Of a stretch of 32,034 bases of DNA, positions 1-9,037 are shown piece by piece. The stretch is taken from the NCBI GenBank assembly GCA_945878455.1, contig CAMCUA010000006.1:1-32034 (forward strand), given 5' to 3'. The notes below the pieces were generated by a model. That model did no database searches and had not been told where the DNA came from. It saw only the letters and a list, made by a program, of their open reading frames with translations. The translations under genes and the position numbers were made by a program. The DNA comes from Asaia bogorensis (GTDB lineage Bacteria > Pseudomonadota > Alphaproteobacteria > Rhodospirillales > CAMCUA01). The stretch's first letter is position 1. The number at the start of each line of letters is the position of its first letter.

Positions 1-814
1 TCAGGGTTTCGCCAGCCTGCAACTGGCTGAGCCGCTTTTTTTCACGTTCGCGCGCACGCCGGACGGAAGCCAGGCTGCGCGTACGCTCCTCACTGTCATC
101 GAGGGCTTCGGTGATCGTGATCTTGCCGGTACGTCGGCGTGGTTCGCCACGCTTGGCGCCCAAGCTGGGGCGGCGTACTTCAGCCCGACCCGGACGACGG
201 CGCGCCCGTTCGGCGTCATCATCGCCTTCGGTCTCGAGAGATTTTAGTTTGGCGGCAGCATGGGCCGCCGCAACCTTGGCCTGTTCTTCGCGCCGCTTGG
301 CTTCTTCTTCCTCGGCCTTGCGTACTTCGGCTTCGGCCTTGAGCATGGTGTCGACATCGACCGGGGCAGCAATCTCTGGCACCACCACCTCGGAAGCCGG
401 TGCCTCGACCGGCTCTTCCACCGCCGCACTTTCAACCTCGGGATCCGTCCCGGTGGCTGGCGCTTCATCGCCGGCCCGCTTGGCAACCTGCAAGGCGCGA
501 ACACGGGCTGCTTTTTCTTCGTTGGTCAGGCTGGCCGTGGCGGCACGAGCAATTTCCTGCTCTTCCTCGGTCACCACCGTTTCGGGCAGTTCCTCTGGAA
601 CCTCTCGGGCCCGTACCCTGGTCATCTTGCCGGCATCGTCAAGGGCATAGGTACGTTTCTTGCGCACCTCGACGGCGACCACCTTGGTGCGTCCATGCGA
701 AAATTTCTGGCGAACCTGGCCGCCCTCGACCGTCTTTTTCAGCTCCAGCTTACCGGGCCTGCTCAGGCTTAGCGGCGAGGCTTTCTGCTGGTCTTGTTCT
801 TTGATTTCCGTCAT
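1..814 (-). CDS. infB: Translation initiation factor IF-2, N-terminal part (truncated by the window edge)
   Basis: Minus-strand frame from ATG at 814 reads MTEIKEQDQQKASPLSLSRPGKLELKKTVEGGQVRQKFSHGRTKVVAVEVRKKR..., typical of the alphaproteobacterial IF-2 N-terminus followed by a charged Ala/Glu-rich linker. It lies downstream of nusA-ylxR. The frame is open to position 1, so the ORF track did not list it. Confidence 0.92.
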   Translation of the reverse strand, partial: MTEIKEQDQQKASPLSLSRPGKLELKKTVEGGQVRQKFSHGRTKVVAVEVRKKRTYALDDAGKMTRVRAREVPEELPETVVTEEEQEIARAATASLTNEEKAARVRALQVAKRAGDEAPATGTDPEVESAAVEEPVEAPASEVVVPEIAAPVDVDTMLKAEAEVRKAEEEEAKRREEQAKVAAAHAAAKLKSLETEGDDDAERARRRPGRAEVRRPSLGAKRGEPRRRTGKITITEALDDSEERTRSLASVRRAREREKKRLSQLQAGETL

Positions 815-859
815 ATCGAACCAGTTCCAAAGATGTCGATCGGCCGCGCCGATCTGCTA

Positions 860-1582
860 TCAGACCGATGGCGCGGTAATGTCGCGGAAGCCCTCGAGCC
901 GTCCGCATTCCCGCACCAGCTTTTCCGCCAAGGCACCCGGCGCAATCACCACATGAACGGCTTGTTCACGCCCGAATACCGATCCCAATTCCTCTCGGCC
1001 AAACAGCGCCGACACCGCTATTCCGCCGGCTGCGGCCCGCATTTTTGCCGCCTCGCCTGCGGAAGCGTCCGACGCCAGCAACAACAAGCCGCCACGGCCA
1101 GCCTTCAACCACTCCCGCGCCTTATCGTGCCCGGCGACCGCCACACCGGCACGTCGGGCCAAGCCCACCGTGTCGAGACAGCGCCGGGTTAGTGCCGCGG
1201 CCACCCGATCGGCAAGGTCCGCGGGTGTCGTTACCGCCGCACGCGCGGCGCGCGCAAACAGCTTTTTCTTCACGGCTGTATTAACCGTATCGCGACACGC
1301 TCTCAACCACAAACCCCGGCCTGGCAACCGTTCAGCCAAGTCCATCACCGCGCTGCCATCCGGTCCGACGACGAATCGCACCAGAACTTCCTTGGGCAAC
1401 GTGTCGCCACTGACCAAGCAACGGCGCGTCGGCGCGTCCTTGTCCCGCGCCGCACCGCGCCGTTTCGCGTCAGGCCGTTGTTCGGTTGTCGCGAGTTCAA
1501 GCCGTATGGGTCTCTCCTTCAGCCGTGCCGGCCTTAACGTCATCGGCAAACCAATGGGCGCGGGCCGCCATGATGATTTCAT
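860..1582 (-). CDS. ylxR: YlxR-like (DUF448) RNA-binding protein; start uncertain (1543 or further downstream is possible)
   Basis: Contains the RRCLVSGDTLPKEVLVRFVVGPDG... motif and a C-terminal L7Ae-like segment; sits between nusA and infB. The longest ORF overlaps the nusA 3' end by 86 bp, so the true start is probably internal. Confidence 0.85.
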   Translation of the reverse strand: MKSSWRPAPIGLPMTLRPARLKERPIRLELATTEQRPDAKRRGAARDKDAPTRRCLVSGDTLPKEVLVRFVVGPDGSAVMDLAERLPGRGLWLRACRDTVNTAVKKKLFARAARAAVTTPADLADRVAAALTRRCLDTVGLARRAGVAVAGHDKAREWLKAGRGGLLLLASDASAGEAAKMRAAAGGIAVSALFGREELGSVFGREQAVHVVIAPGALAEKLVRECGRLEGFRDITAPSV

Positions 1583-3050
1583 TGGCCCGCTCGATCGTCA
1601 GGCTTCCCGGAGGTACGATTTCGATCAGTTCGTCTCCGGCTAGATCGGCCAAGTCGTCGCGGGTCTTAACGCCTTTTTCGCCGAGCGCGACCAAGACGAC
1701 CGGCGTCAACCCCTCGATACCAGCCACATCGTCGGCAACTCCGAGTTCGCGGCGGCGCTTGGTCAACTCTTCGTCGCGGGCGGCGATATAGGCCCGCGCC
1801 CGTTCACGCAGTTCATGGGCGACATCTTCGTCGAAGCCCTCGATATCGGTCAGATCTTCTAGCGGCACGAAAGCAACTTCCTCGACCGACGAGAAGCCCT
1901 CGGTAACCAATAGGTGGGCGATGACGTCATCGACGTTGAGTGCATCGATGATCATCTGCGAACGCGACCGGAATTCTTCGGTGCGTCGGTCCGATTCCTC
2001 GGCTTCGGTGAGTATATCGATATCCCAACCTGTCAGCTGCGAAGCGAGGCGCACATTCTGACCGCGCCGGCCAATGGCCAAGCTCAACTGGTCATCGGGC
2101 ACCACCACTTCAATGCGGTTGGACTCCTCGTCCAAAACCACCTTGGTGACCTCGGCCGGTGCCAATGCGTTGACAATGAAGGTGGCCGGATCCGACGACC
2201 ATTGGATGATGTCGATCTTTTCGCCCTGCAGCTCGCTGACCACTGCCTGGACGCGAGAACCGCGCATGCCAACGCAAGCGCCAACCGGATCGATGCTCGA
2301 GTCGTTGGACAGCACGGCGATCTTGGCACGTGAGCCGGGATCGCGGGCGACCGACTTGATTTCGATAATGCCGTCATAGATTTCCGGCACTTCCTGCGCA
2401 AACAGCTTGGCCATGAACTGGGGATGGCTGCGTGACAGGAAAATCTGCGGACCCCGCGGCTCTTCGCGCACATCCATGATGTAGGCGCGCAGGCGGTCAC
2501 CAGTGGAGAAATGTTCGCGTGGGATCGCTTCGTCCCGACGCAACAATGCCTCGGCGCGGCCGAGATCGACGACGATGTTACCGAACTCGATACGCTTGAG
2601 CAGGCCGTTGACGATCTCGCCGATGCGGCCTTTGAACTCCTCGAACTGCCGCTTGCGTTCGGCTTCACGAACTTTTTGAACGATGACCTGTTTGGCTGTC
2701 TGGGCGGCGATACGGCCGAAATCGATCGGCGGCAGCGGCTCGATGACGAATTCGCCGACGGCGACGTCCGGATGCTTGCGATGCGCCCGTTCGGGCGTGA
2801 TCTGAGTCGCCTCGTCCTCAACCTGATCGACCACTTGTAGGTAGCGGGCCAGTTTGATGGCCCCCGACGCACGATCGATCCGGGCACGGATATCGTGCTC
2901 CAGGCCGTACTTGGAACGACCGGCCTTTTGAATCGCCTGCTCCATGGCTTCGAGGACTTCCTCGCGGTCGATGCCCTTATCACGGGCAACGGTATCGGCC
3001 ACCTGGAGCAACTCGGGGCGAGTATGAATGATTTCGTTTTCCATGGGCAT
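1497..3050 (-). CDS. nusA: Transcription termination/antitermination protein NusA
   Basis: 517-aa ORF with S1/KH segments (VGACVGMRGSRVQAVVSELQGEKIDIIQWS; LAIGRRGQNVRLASQLTGWDIDI); rimP-nusA-ylxR-infB order. Confidence 0.97.
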   Translation of the reverse strand: MPMENEIIHTRPELLQVADTVARDKGIDREEVLEAMEQAIQKAGRSKYGLEHDIRARIDRASGAIKLARYLQVVDQVEDEATQITPERAHRKHPDVAVGEFVIEPLPPIDFGRIAAQTAKQVIVQKVREAERKRQFEEFKGRIGEIVNGLLKRIEFGNIVVDLGRAEALLRRDEAIPREHFSTGDRLRAYIMDVREEPRGPQIFLSRSHPQFMAKLFAQEVPEIYDGIIEIKSVARDPGSRAKIAVLSNDSSIDPVGACVGMRGSRVQAVVSELQGEKIDIIQWSSDPATFIVNALAPAEVTKVVLDEESNRIEVVVPDDQLSLAIGRRGQNVRLASQLTGWDIDILTEAEESDRRTEEFRSRSQMIIDALNVDDVIAHLLVTEGFSSVEEVAFVPLEDLTDIEGFDEDVAHELRERARAYIAARDEELTKRRRELGVADDVAGIEGLTPVVLVALGEKGVKTRDDLADLAGDELIEIVPPGSLTIERANEIIMAARAHWFADDVKAGTAEGETHTA

Positions 3051-3056
3051 CTGAAT

Positions 3057-3548
3057 TCAATGTTGCTGTTGCTGGCGTGCGGCGGCGAGAAGTTCGTCGG
3101 TGATGACCAACTTGGCGCGGGATACCGCGGCGAATGGAATATCGTGGATGGAACCTTCGGCCTGAAGGCGGACATTGCCATCGGCAACGCCGACCAACCG
3201 GCCGGCGAACCGGCGGCGCCCGTCGAGCAGCCGGTCCGTTTCGAGCTTTGCCTCGAAACCGGCAAACCGTTCGAAGTCGGCAAGGCGCACCAACGGTCGA
3301 TCAATACCCGGCGAACTAACTTCTAGCGCATAGGCCTCTTCGATCGGGTCGTTTGTATCGAGTATGGCGGAAACGGCGCGGCTGACATCGGCGCAATCGT
3401 CGACCGTGATGGGACGCCCGTTCGGAGCCTCGATCATGATCTGCAACCGCTTGTGCGTCTTTCCCATCAGCTGCACCCGGACGATATCGAAGCCCAAGAT
3501 GCCGATTGTCGGTCCGACCAGTTCTTCGATGCGCGCGGAAAGCTCCAT
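3057..3548 (-). CDS. rimP: Ribosome maturation factor RimP
   Basis: 163-aa ORF: GFDIVRVQLMG...LQIMIEAPNGRPITVDDCADVSRAVSAILDTNDPI...YALEVSSPGIDRPL; upstream of nusA; SD TGAGGAGACGGT before the ATG. Confidence 0.95.
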   Translation of the reverse strand: MELSARIEELVGPTIGILGFDIVRVQLMGKTHKRLQIMIEAPNGRPITVDDCADVSRAVSAILDTNDPIEEAYALEVSSPGIDRPLVRLADFERFAGFEAKLETDRLLDGRRRFAGRLVGVADGNVRLQAEGSIHDIPFAAVSRAKLVITDELLAAARQQQQH

Positions 3549-3649
3549 ACCGTCTCCTCAAAAGCCAAACTTGGCAACCGGCATCCGTAGCCATTCCCTC
3601 CCGCCGCGGATCGGCGACCGGCACGGACCCGGACGTTAGGGGGAGGCCC

Positions 3650-3690
3650 AAAACAAAAAGGAGGGCCGCCGGCCCACCTTGTTTTTGCTC
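3650..3690 (-). terminator. Rho-independent, probably bidirectional terminator between trmB and rimP
   Basis: Minus strand reads GGTGGGCC-GGC-GGCCCTCC-TTTTTGTTTT; the plus strand also ends the stem with TTGTTTTTG. Stem of 8 pairs with one mismatch, U-rich tracts on both sides. Confidence 0.7.
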
Positions 3691-3779
3691 CGTCAAGGCA
3701 TTAAGCGATCACGGCGCGGACATTCGATTTGCCCGTGTCTTATACCTGGACGGGTTGGAAAACAAGACAAAACCGCGAT

Positions 3780-4484
3780 TCAGTGGGCAGCTTGGCGCGT
3801 TTGTCGTTGGAACAAGAGATAGAAACAACGCGCCCCGGCGGCAAGGGCCTTGGCCTCGTAGCGGGATTCGACCCAGTCGCCCGGCCGGCGCCAATCGGAC
3901 GGGCCATTGGTCAACGATCGGAAGTCAGGATGATTTGATGCCCGTTCCAACGTCCACCAAGCATAGTCGGCATGGTCGCTGGCAAAGATCAACTGTCCGC
4001 CATCCGCCAGTACGCGCGACAGGGTGGAGAGCACAGGTGGCGAGATAAGGCGGCGTTTGTGGTGGCGTGTCTTTGGCCAGGGATCCGGGAACAGCAGGTA
4101 GACACGCTCGAGGCTAGCATCGGGCAAGCGCTCCAACACCTCGCGCGCATCGCCGTCGTGCACGCGTAAGTTTTGCAGGCCGAGTTGGTCGACGTGGCGG
4201 AGTAGGCTGGCGACACCATCGGCATAGACTTCGCAGCCGATGAACCCGACGTCCGGATGGGCCGTCGCCAGGGTCGCCAGATGTTCTCCGCCGCCGAACC
4301 CGATTTCCAGCCAGACCGATCGCTTCGGCGCGGCAAACAGGCCCACCGTGTCGATAGCACCTGCCGCCGGCACGCGCAGGGCCGGCAGCAATTCCGTGAC
4401 GAGAGCGGAGCGGGCGTGGCGTAGGCGATGCCCGCGGCGGCGGCCGAAGGTGCGTAGCGGCCGCGACGCGGGGTCTGTCGTCAC
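3780..4484 (-). CDS. trmB: tRNA (guanine-N7-)-methyltransferase TrmB; likely GTG start at 4484
   Basis: LEIGFGGGEHLATLA...FIGCEVYADGVASLL...VYLLFPDPWPKTRHHKRRL...FASDHADYAWW; the N-terminal extension in the ORF track overlaps metK and is unlikely. Confidence 0.93.
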   Translation of the reverse strand: MTTDPASRPLRTFGRRRGHRLRHARSALVTELLPALRVPAAGAIDTVGLFAAPKRSVWLEIGFGGGEHLATLATAHPDVGFIGCEVYADGVASLLRHVDQLGLQNLRVHDGDAREVLERLPDASLERVYLLFPDPWPKTRHHKRRLISPPVLSTLSRVLADGGQLIFASDHADYAWWTLERASNHPDFRSLTNGPSDWRRPGDWVESRYEAKALAAGARCFYLLFQRQTRQAAH

Positions 4485-4491
4485 CGGAACG

Positions 4492-5667
4492 TCAGTGAGC
4501 CCCGAACGCGGACTTGAGCGTGGCGACGAGATCGGTGCGCTCCCAAGAGAATCCGCCGTCGGCATCGGGCGCCCGGCCGAAGTGGCCATAGGCGGCGGTG
4601 CGCGCATAGATCGGCTTATTGAGGCCAAGATGTTCGCGGATGCCGCGCGGCGACAAGTTCATCGCCTTTTGCAGGACCATAGAAAGCCGATCCTCGGCAA
4701 CCTGTCCCGTACCCTGAGTGTCGACGTAAACGGACAACGGCTTGGACACGCCAATGGCATAGGCAACCTGGATGAGGCACTTCTCCGCCAAACCTGCGGC
4801 GACGACGTTCTTCGCCAGATAGCGCGCCGCATAGGCCGCGGAGCGGTCGACTTTGGTTGGGTCCTTGCCCGAGAAGGCACCGCCGCCATGTGGTGCAGCG
4901 CCGCCGTAAGTATCAACGATGATCTTGCGGCCGGTCAGCCCGGCATCTCCGTCCGGCCCGCCGATCACAAAGCGGCCCGTGGGATTGACGTAGAATTCCG
5001 CCTCCGGGCACATCCAGCCTTTCGGCAAGACCTTGAGCACATGCGGCCGGACGATTTCGCGGATGGCATCCTGACTGAGGTTTTCAGCATGTTGGGTCGA
5101 CACGACAACACTCGTCGCCCCAATCGGCTTGCCGTTGACGTAGCGTAGTGTCACCTGGCTCTTCGCGTCGGGCCCGAGGCCCGGCTCCGCACCGGAATGA
5201 CGGGCTTCAGCCAGGGACCGCAAGATGGCATGAGAGTAATGGATCGGGGCCGGCATTAACGCCTCGGTCTCGGAGCAGGCGAAACCGAACATCAGGCCCT
5301 GATCGCCGGCGCCTTCGTCCTTATTGCCAGCGGCATCGACGCCTTGTGCGATGTCCATGGACTGGGCATGCAGATAGATAGCGACGTCGGCATGCTTCCA
5401 ATGGAAGCCCTCCTGTTCGTAGCCGATATCCCTCACCGCGTGGCGAACCACTTCTTCAAGCGTCGCCGACGTTATCGAGGCGGGACCGCGCACTTCGCCG
5501 GCCAGCATGATGCGGTTGGTCGTGCACATCGTTTCGCAAGCGACCCGCGAATGCGGATCGGCCGTCAGAAACGTATCGACCACCGCATCGGAAATGCGGT
5601 CGCTGACCTTGTCGGGATGTCCTTCGGACACCGACTCGCTGGTGAACAGGTAATCGGAATTCGCCAT
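4492..5667 (-). CDS. metK: S-adenosylmethionine synthetase
   Basis: [31 protein letters not shown]..., [22 protein letters not shown], etc.; SD-like GGGGG upstream of ATG at 5667. Confidence 0.97.
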   Translation of the reverse strand: MANSDYLFTSESVSEGHPDKVSDRISDAVVDTFLTADPHSRVACETMCTTNRIMLAGEVRGPASITSATLEEVVRHAVRDIGYEQEGFHWKHADVAIYLHAQSMDIAQGVDAAGNKDEGAGDQGLMFGFACSETEALMPAPIHYSHAILRSLAEARHSGAEPGLGPDAKSQVTLRYVNGKPIGATSVVVSTQHAENLSQDAIREIVRPHVLKVLPKGWMCPEAEFYVNPTGRFVIGGPDGDAGLTGRKIIVDTYGGAAPHGGGAFSGKDPTKVDRSAAYAARYLAKNVVAAGLAEKCLIQVAYAIGVSKPLSVYVDTQGTGQVAEDRLSMVLQKAMNLSPRGIREHLGLNKPIYARTAAYGHFGRAPDADGGFSWERTDLVATLKSAFGAH

Positions 5668-5746
5668 CGTCGATACCCCCGTCTGACGTGTCATCCTTAA
5701 ACCGGACCGGGGCATCCAATTCTTCCTCTCGTGGGGAAGAACTCGT

Positions 5747-5804
5747 CGCACCCACTTAGAGCCTTTTTTCGCGTGGTAGCAAGCGGTCCAAATCTATCCA
5801 CGCC
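5747..5804 (-). promoter_or_regulatory. Candidate SAM-II (SAM_alpha)-like riboswitch in the metK leader
   Basis: Minus strand: GCGTGG-ATAGATTTGGACCGCTTGCTA-CCACGC-GAAAAAAGGCTCTAAGTGGGT. Perfect P1 (GCGTGG/CCACGC), GATTTGG and GCTTGC in the loop, and a downstream AGGC..CTAA..GGGT segment able to form a pseudoknot with GCTT and ACC of the loop, as in SAM-II. It ends about 80 nt upstream of the metK start. Confidence 0.65.
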
Positions 5805-5925
5805 CTGGACAATAGCCCCAAGGCCAAGCCTCAAGGAGGCGCCCTTTTCGCAATCTTTAGAGGGAACGTCAAGTACGGCTACCACCAGCGAGCGGTCGAA
5901 ACTTGGCCGCCAGGTGGTGGCGCGG

Positions 5926-6402
5926 TTATTCTTCCGACGGCGCGTTGGCTATGGACTTCACCAGTTCGAACAGGCGCTTGCGAATCTGCGGGCTAGTGAT
6001 GCGATAATAGGCGCGAACAAGCTCCAGCGTCTCGCGTTTGGTTAGTGGATCGGGCTCGAAACTGGTTTGGGCCTGATCGGCAAAACCACCAACCGGACGA
6101 CCGGAATTGGCCTTTACGTCGTCGGCCATATCGTCGAAGAAAAAGGATACGGGTATGTCCAACACCTTGCTCAACTCAAAGAGCCGGCTGGCGCCGATAC
6201 GATTGGCACCTCGTTCGTATTTCTGAATCTGTTGAAATGTCAGCCCGATAGCCTGGCCCAGCTTTTCCTGGCTCAGACCCAGCAAGGTGCGGCGTAATCT
6301 GACCCGCCGGCCAACATGCACATCGACGGGCCGCGGCGTCCCCAATACGCGATCTTCATCCGCCCCTGACCGACTCCCCGGCTTTCTTCCACGCTTCGCC
6401 AT
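5926..6402 (-). CDS. XRE-family helix-turn-helix transcriptional regulator
   Basis: MAKRGRKPGSRSG... VGRRVRLRRTLLGLSQEKLGQAIGLTFQQIQKYERGANRIGASRLFELSKVLDIPVSFFFDD; the HTH-metK linkage is usual in alphaproteobacteria. Confidence 0.92.
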   Translation of the reverse strand: MAKRGRKPGSRSGADEDRVLGTPRPVDVHVGRRVRLRRTLLGLSQEKLGQAIGLTFQQIQKYERGANRIGASRLFELSKVLDIPVSFFFDDMADDVKANSGRPVGGFADQAQTSFEPDPLTKRETLELVRAYYRITSPQIRKRLFELVKSIANAPSEE

Positions 6403-6466
6403 CTGCTCATGCCCGCTTCTGAGTGGTTTACCCTGCGTGCCAATCCAGCCCCCTGGAGGCACAGGT

Positions 6467-6508
6467 GCAGATTGCGGTAACAGGCCTCAACCTGCGGGAG
6501 CAATCTAC
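6467..6508 (-). promoter_or_regulatory. Long hairpin at the predicted 5' end of the HTH-regulator transcript, just after a TATAAT box
   Basis: Minus strand: GTAGATTGC-tcccg-CAGG-ttgagg... CCTG-ttacc-GCAATCTGC: 9-bp outer stem (one G.U) and a 4-bp inner stem with symmetric 5-nt internal loops. TATAAT at 6512-6517 overlaps the lnt stop codon. Confidence 0.45.
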
Positions 6509-6512
6509 AATA

Positions 6513-8123
6513 TTATAGTGAGTATTCGCCAATGATTTTAGGGTCAACCCCATTTCTTATAGGGGAATCCCTAAGTTGATTTTGGCGATGACCCACCCAT
6601 CCGCTACCGGCCGCCACCAAGATGAGCAGAGCCGTCACGATATCTCCCATGCCGGCGAAGGGTGGGGGCGGTAGGGCAGTCGGCAGATCGGCGTCGAGGT
6701 AGCCCATTTCGCCAAGTCCGAGCCGGGCAGTAACACGGCCGTAACCATCGACCACACCGCTAATGCCGGTATTGGCGACCCGGACGACCGGCAGACCTTC
6801 CTCTACGGCGCGCAAGCGAGCGGCGGCGAAATGCTGATAAGGCCCGGCGGAATGACCGAACCAGCCATCGTTGGTGATGTTGAGAATCCACTCCGGCCGA
6901 TCGGTTGGCGCGGTGACCGCACCGGGGAAGATGATTTCATAGCAAATCAGCGGACTGACCGGCGGCAGGCCTGGGAGGCGAAGAGTGCGCAGCCCGGGTC
7001 CGGAAGAGAAGTCGAGGCGGCCCTCAGTAATCTTGTTCAGCCCGATAATGCCGCGTAACGGCACGTATTCACCGAAGGGAACGAGGTGGAACTTGTCGAA
7101 GCTGCCAACGACCCGTGCCTTTGAATCGATGGCCAATAGACTGTTCCAGACATGGGCGGTGCCATCGGAGTCGCGTCCGCCACGTGGGGCGCCGGTGATC
7201 AGCAAACCGCCTTCAGGTACGATTCTGCCGACCAATTCGCGGATCGGCGTATCCGTCGCTAGGAAGAAAGGGACTGCCGTCTCCGACCAGATGATGTGTG
7301 TCGGTGCCGGCGATGCCGGTGTCGAGCTCAGCTCTAGATGAGCAGCCAAGTGGCGCTCACGCATGTTGTCTTGCCACTTCAGCTGCTGCGCAATGGCCGG
7401 CTGCACCAGTCTGAGCCTGACGCCCGCGACCCGGGCATCGTCCGCCCATAACAGGCGCAAGCCACCGCCGACGGCCAACAGCAGGAACAGCGCCGTCGGC
7501 AGGCCGATACCCACCCACATACGCCGTCTGAGGGATCCCGGGAGTTGGGCTACGAGCGATGGCGCGGCTGCCGCCCCGACGGTCAACAACCCCAGCCCGT
7601 AGGGGCCGACAAGAGCAGCCGACTGTAGGACACTCTCGACCGGCACCCAGACGGTTGCCATCAGGTTCCAGGGAAAGCCGGTCAATAACCATGACCGTAT
7701 CCATTCCTGAAAGGCCCAGGCCGCAGCGAAGGCCAGCACCCGCGCGCCGCGACGCGGTGCGACACCTACGGCCAGCCAAGTCACGCAACCGGTGAACAGG
7801 GCGAAAAAAGCCGCGAGCCCGAACACGGCAAAGGGAATCATCCAGGCGAAGCGAGCGGCATCGATCAGCAGCGCGACAGAGATCCAATAAAAGCCGCTAG
7901 CAAAATGGCCGAGGCCGAACCACCAGCCCAAGGCAAATGCCGCGCGGCGATTGGGCGCGGCGCCGATCAACCAGAGCAACCCCGTCATAGCAGGAACGAG
8001 CAGGGGAAGCAGATGCAAGGGCGGCAGCGCGGCTGTCGCCAACGTACCCAGGAAAACTGCGATGGCAGCACGCCGCCAGCCGACCATCGCGGTCAGCCGT
8101 TCGCGCCATCTTCCCAGGGCCAT
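6513..8123 (-). CDS. lnt: Apolipoprotein N-acyltransferase
   Basis: 536-aa membrane protein with C-terminal nitrilase-like domain: IIWSETAVPFF, KFHLVPFGEYVPLR, PLICYEIIFPG, ILNITNDGWFGHSAGPYQHFAAARLRAVEEGLPVVRVANTGISGVVDGYGR. Confidence 0.96.
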   Translation of the reverse strand: MALGRWRERLTAMVGWRRAAIAVFLGTLATAALPPLHLLPLLVPAMTGLLWLIGAAPNRRAAFALGWWFGLGHFASGFYWISVALLIDAARFAWMIPFAVFGLAAFFALFTGCVTWLAVGVAPRRGARVLAFAAAWAFQEWIRSWLLTGFPWNLMATVWVPVESVLQSAALVGPYGLGLLTVGAAAAPSLVAQLPGSLRRRMWVGIGLPTALFLLLAVGGGLRLLWADDARVAGVRLRLVQPAIAQQLKWQDNMRERHLAAHLELSSTPASPAPTHIIWSETAVPFFLATDTPIRELVGRIVPEGGLLITGAPRGGRDSDGTAHVWNSLLAIDSKARVVGSFDKFHLVPFGEYVPLRGIIGLNKITEGRLDFSSGPGLRTLRLPGLPPVSPLICYEIIFPGAVTAPTDRPEWILNITNDGWFGHSAGPYQHFAAARLRAVEEGLPVVRVANTGISGVVDGYGRVTARLGLGEMGYLDADLPTALPPPPFAGMGDIVTALLILVAAGSGWVGHRQNQLRDSPIRNGVDPKIIGEYSL

Positions 8124-8128
8124 CGCGG

Positions 8129-9037
8129 TCAGCCTGACCCCCCTGGTGCCGGCGGCAGGCCGCGGATACGCAAACGCTTGATGCGCCTTGGGTCGGCATC
8201 CAACACCTCGAATTCAATGCCGGAGGCATGGCGGATGCGGTCGCCGCGCACGGGTACTCTTCCGGCTTCGGAAAATACCAGTCCGCCCAAGCTATGGATA
8301 TTTTCGCGCGCTTCATCGCTCAGCAGGCGACCGGATATGGCTTCCAATTCTTCCACCGACGCACGCGCATCGGCATCGAGGGATCCATCGGGACGGCGAA
8401 TCAGCAAGGGCCCGGCGGCAGGGTCATGCTCGTCTTCGATTTCACCGACGATTTCTTCAACCAGGTCTTCGATGGTGACCAGACCATCGATCCCGCCGAA
8501 TTCATCGACAACCAACGCCATGTGCGATCTCTTCGTCCGCATGTCGAGCAGCAATTCCATGACCCGCATGGCGGGCGAAACAAAAATAATTTTACGCAGG
8601 ATGCCTGTGAGCGAGAATTCAGCGTCCGCACCGCGCCAAGCTGCTACGTCCTTGATGTGTACCATACCGGCAACGTCGTCGAGCACGCTGCGATAGACCG
8701 GCAGCCGGGAATGGCCCTCGGCGACCATCAGGCCGAAGACCTCAGCCAACGATGCGCCGATGTCAACTGCGACGATATCGACCCGCGGCACCATGACATC
8801 GTGTACCGTGCGCTCGCGAAGGCGCAGGATATTGGACAACATCCTGCGTTCGTCGGCATCGATCGGCGTTTCGTCGATATCGCTTTCCTCGATTAGATCT
8901 TCGAGAGCCTCGCGTACCGTTTCCTCGCCCTCGCGTGACCCGCGCAGACTACGCAACCACCGGCGCAGCATATCGGCGACGGAGGACGGACTGAGCGGCG
9001 GCTCCGCCGGTAGGGCATTAGGTCGTTCGTCGTTCAT
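8129..9037 (-). CDS. corC: CorC/TlyC-type CBS-domain protein (hemolysin-like, transporter-associated C-terminal domain)
   Basis: VHDVMVPRVDIVAVDIGASLAEVFGLMVAEGHSRLPVYR...HMALVVDEFGGIDGLVTIEDLVEEIVGEIEDEHD; between ybeY and lnt. Confidence 0.92.
   Translation of the reverse strand: MNDERPNALPAEPPLSPSSVADMLRRWLRSLRGSREGEETVREALEDLIEESDIDETPIDADERRMLSNILRLRERTVHDVMVPRVDIVAVDIGASLAEVFGLMVAEGHSRLPVYRSVLDDVAGMVHIKDVAAWRGADAEFSLTGILRKIIFVSPAMRVMELLLDMRTKRSHMALVVDEFGGIDGLVTIEDLVEEIVGEIEDEHDPAAGPLLIRRPDGSLDADARASVEELEAISGRLLSDEARENIHSLGGLVFSEAGRVPVRGDRIRHASGIEFEVLDADPRRIKRLRIRGLPPAPGGSG

Noticed and set aside
2084-3304. 406-aa minus-strand ORF overlapping nusA and rimP in another frame
   Set aside because: Low-complexity Ser/Arg-rich out-of-frame translation of nusA/rimP.
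4240-5148. 302-aa plus-strand ORF opposite trmB/metK
   Set aside because: Antisense shadow of metK/trmB without domain features.
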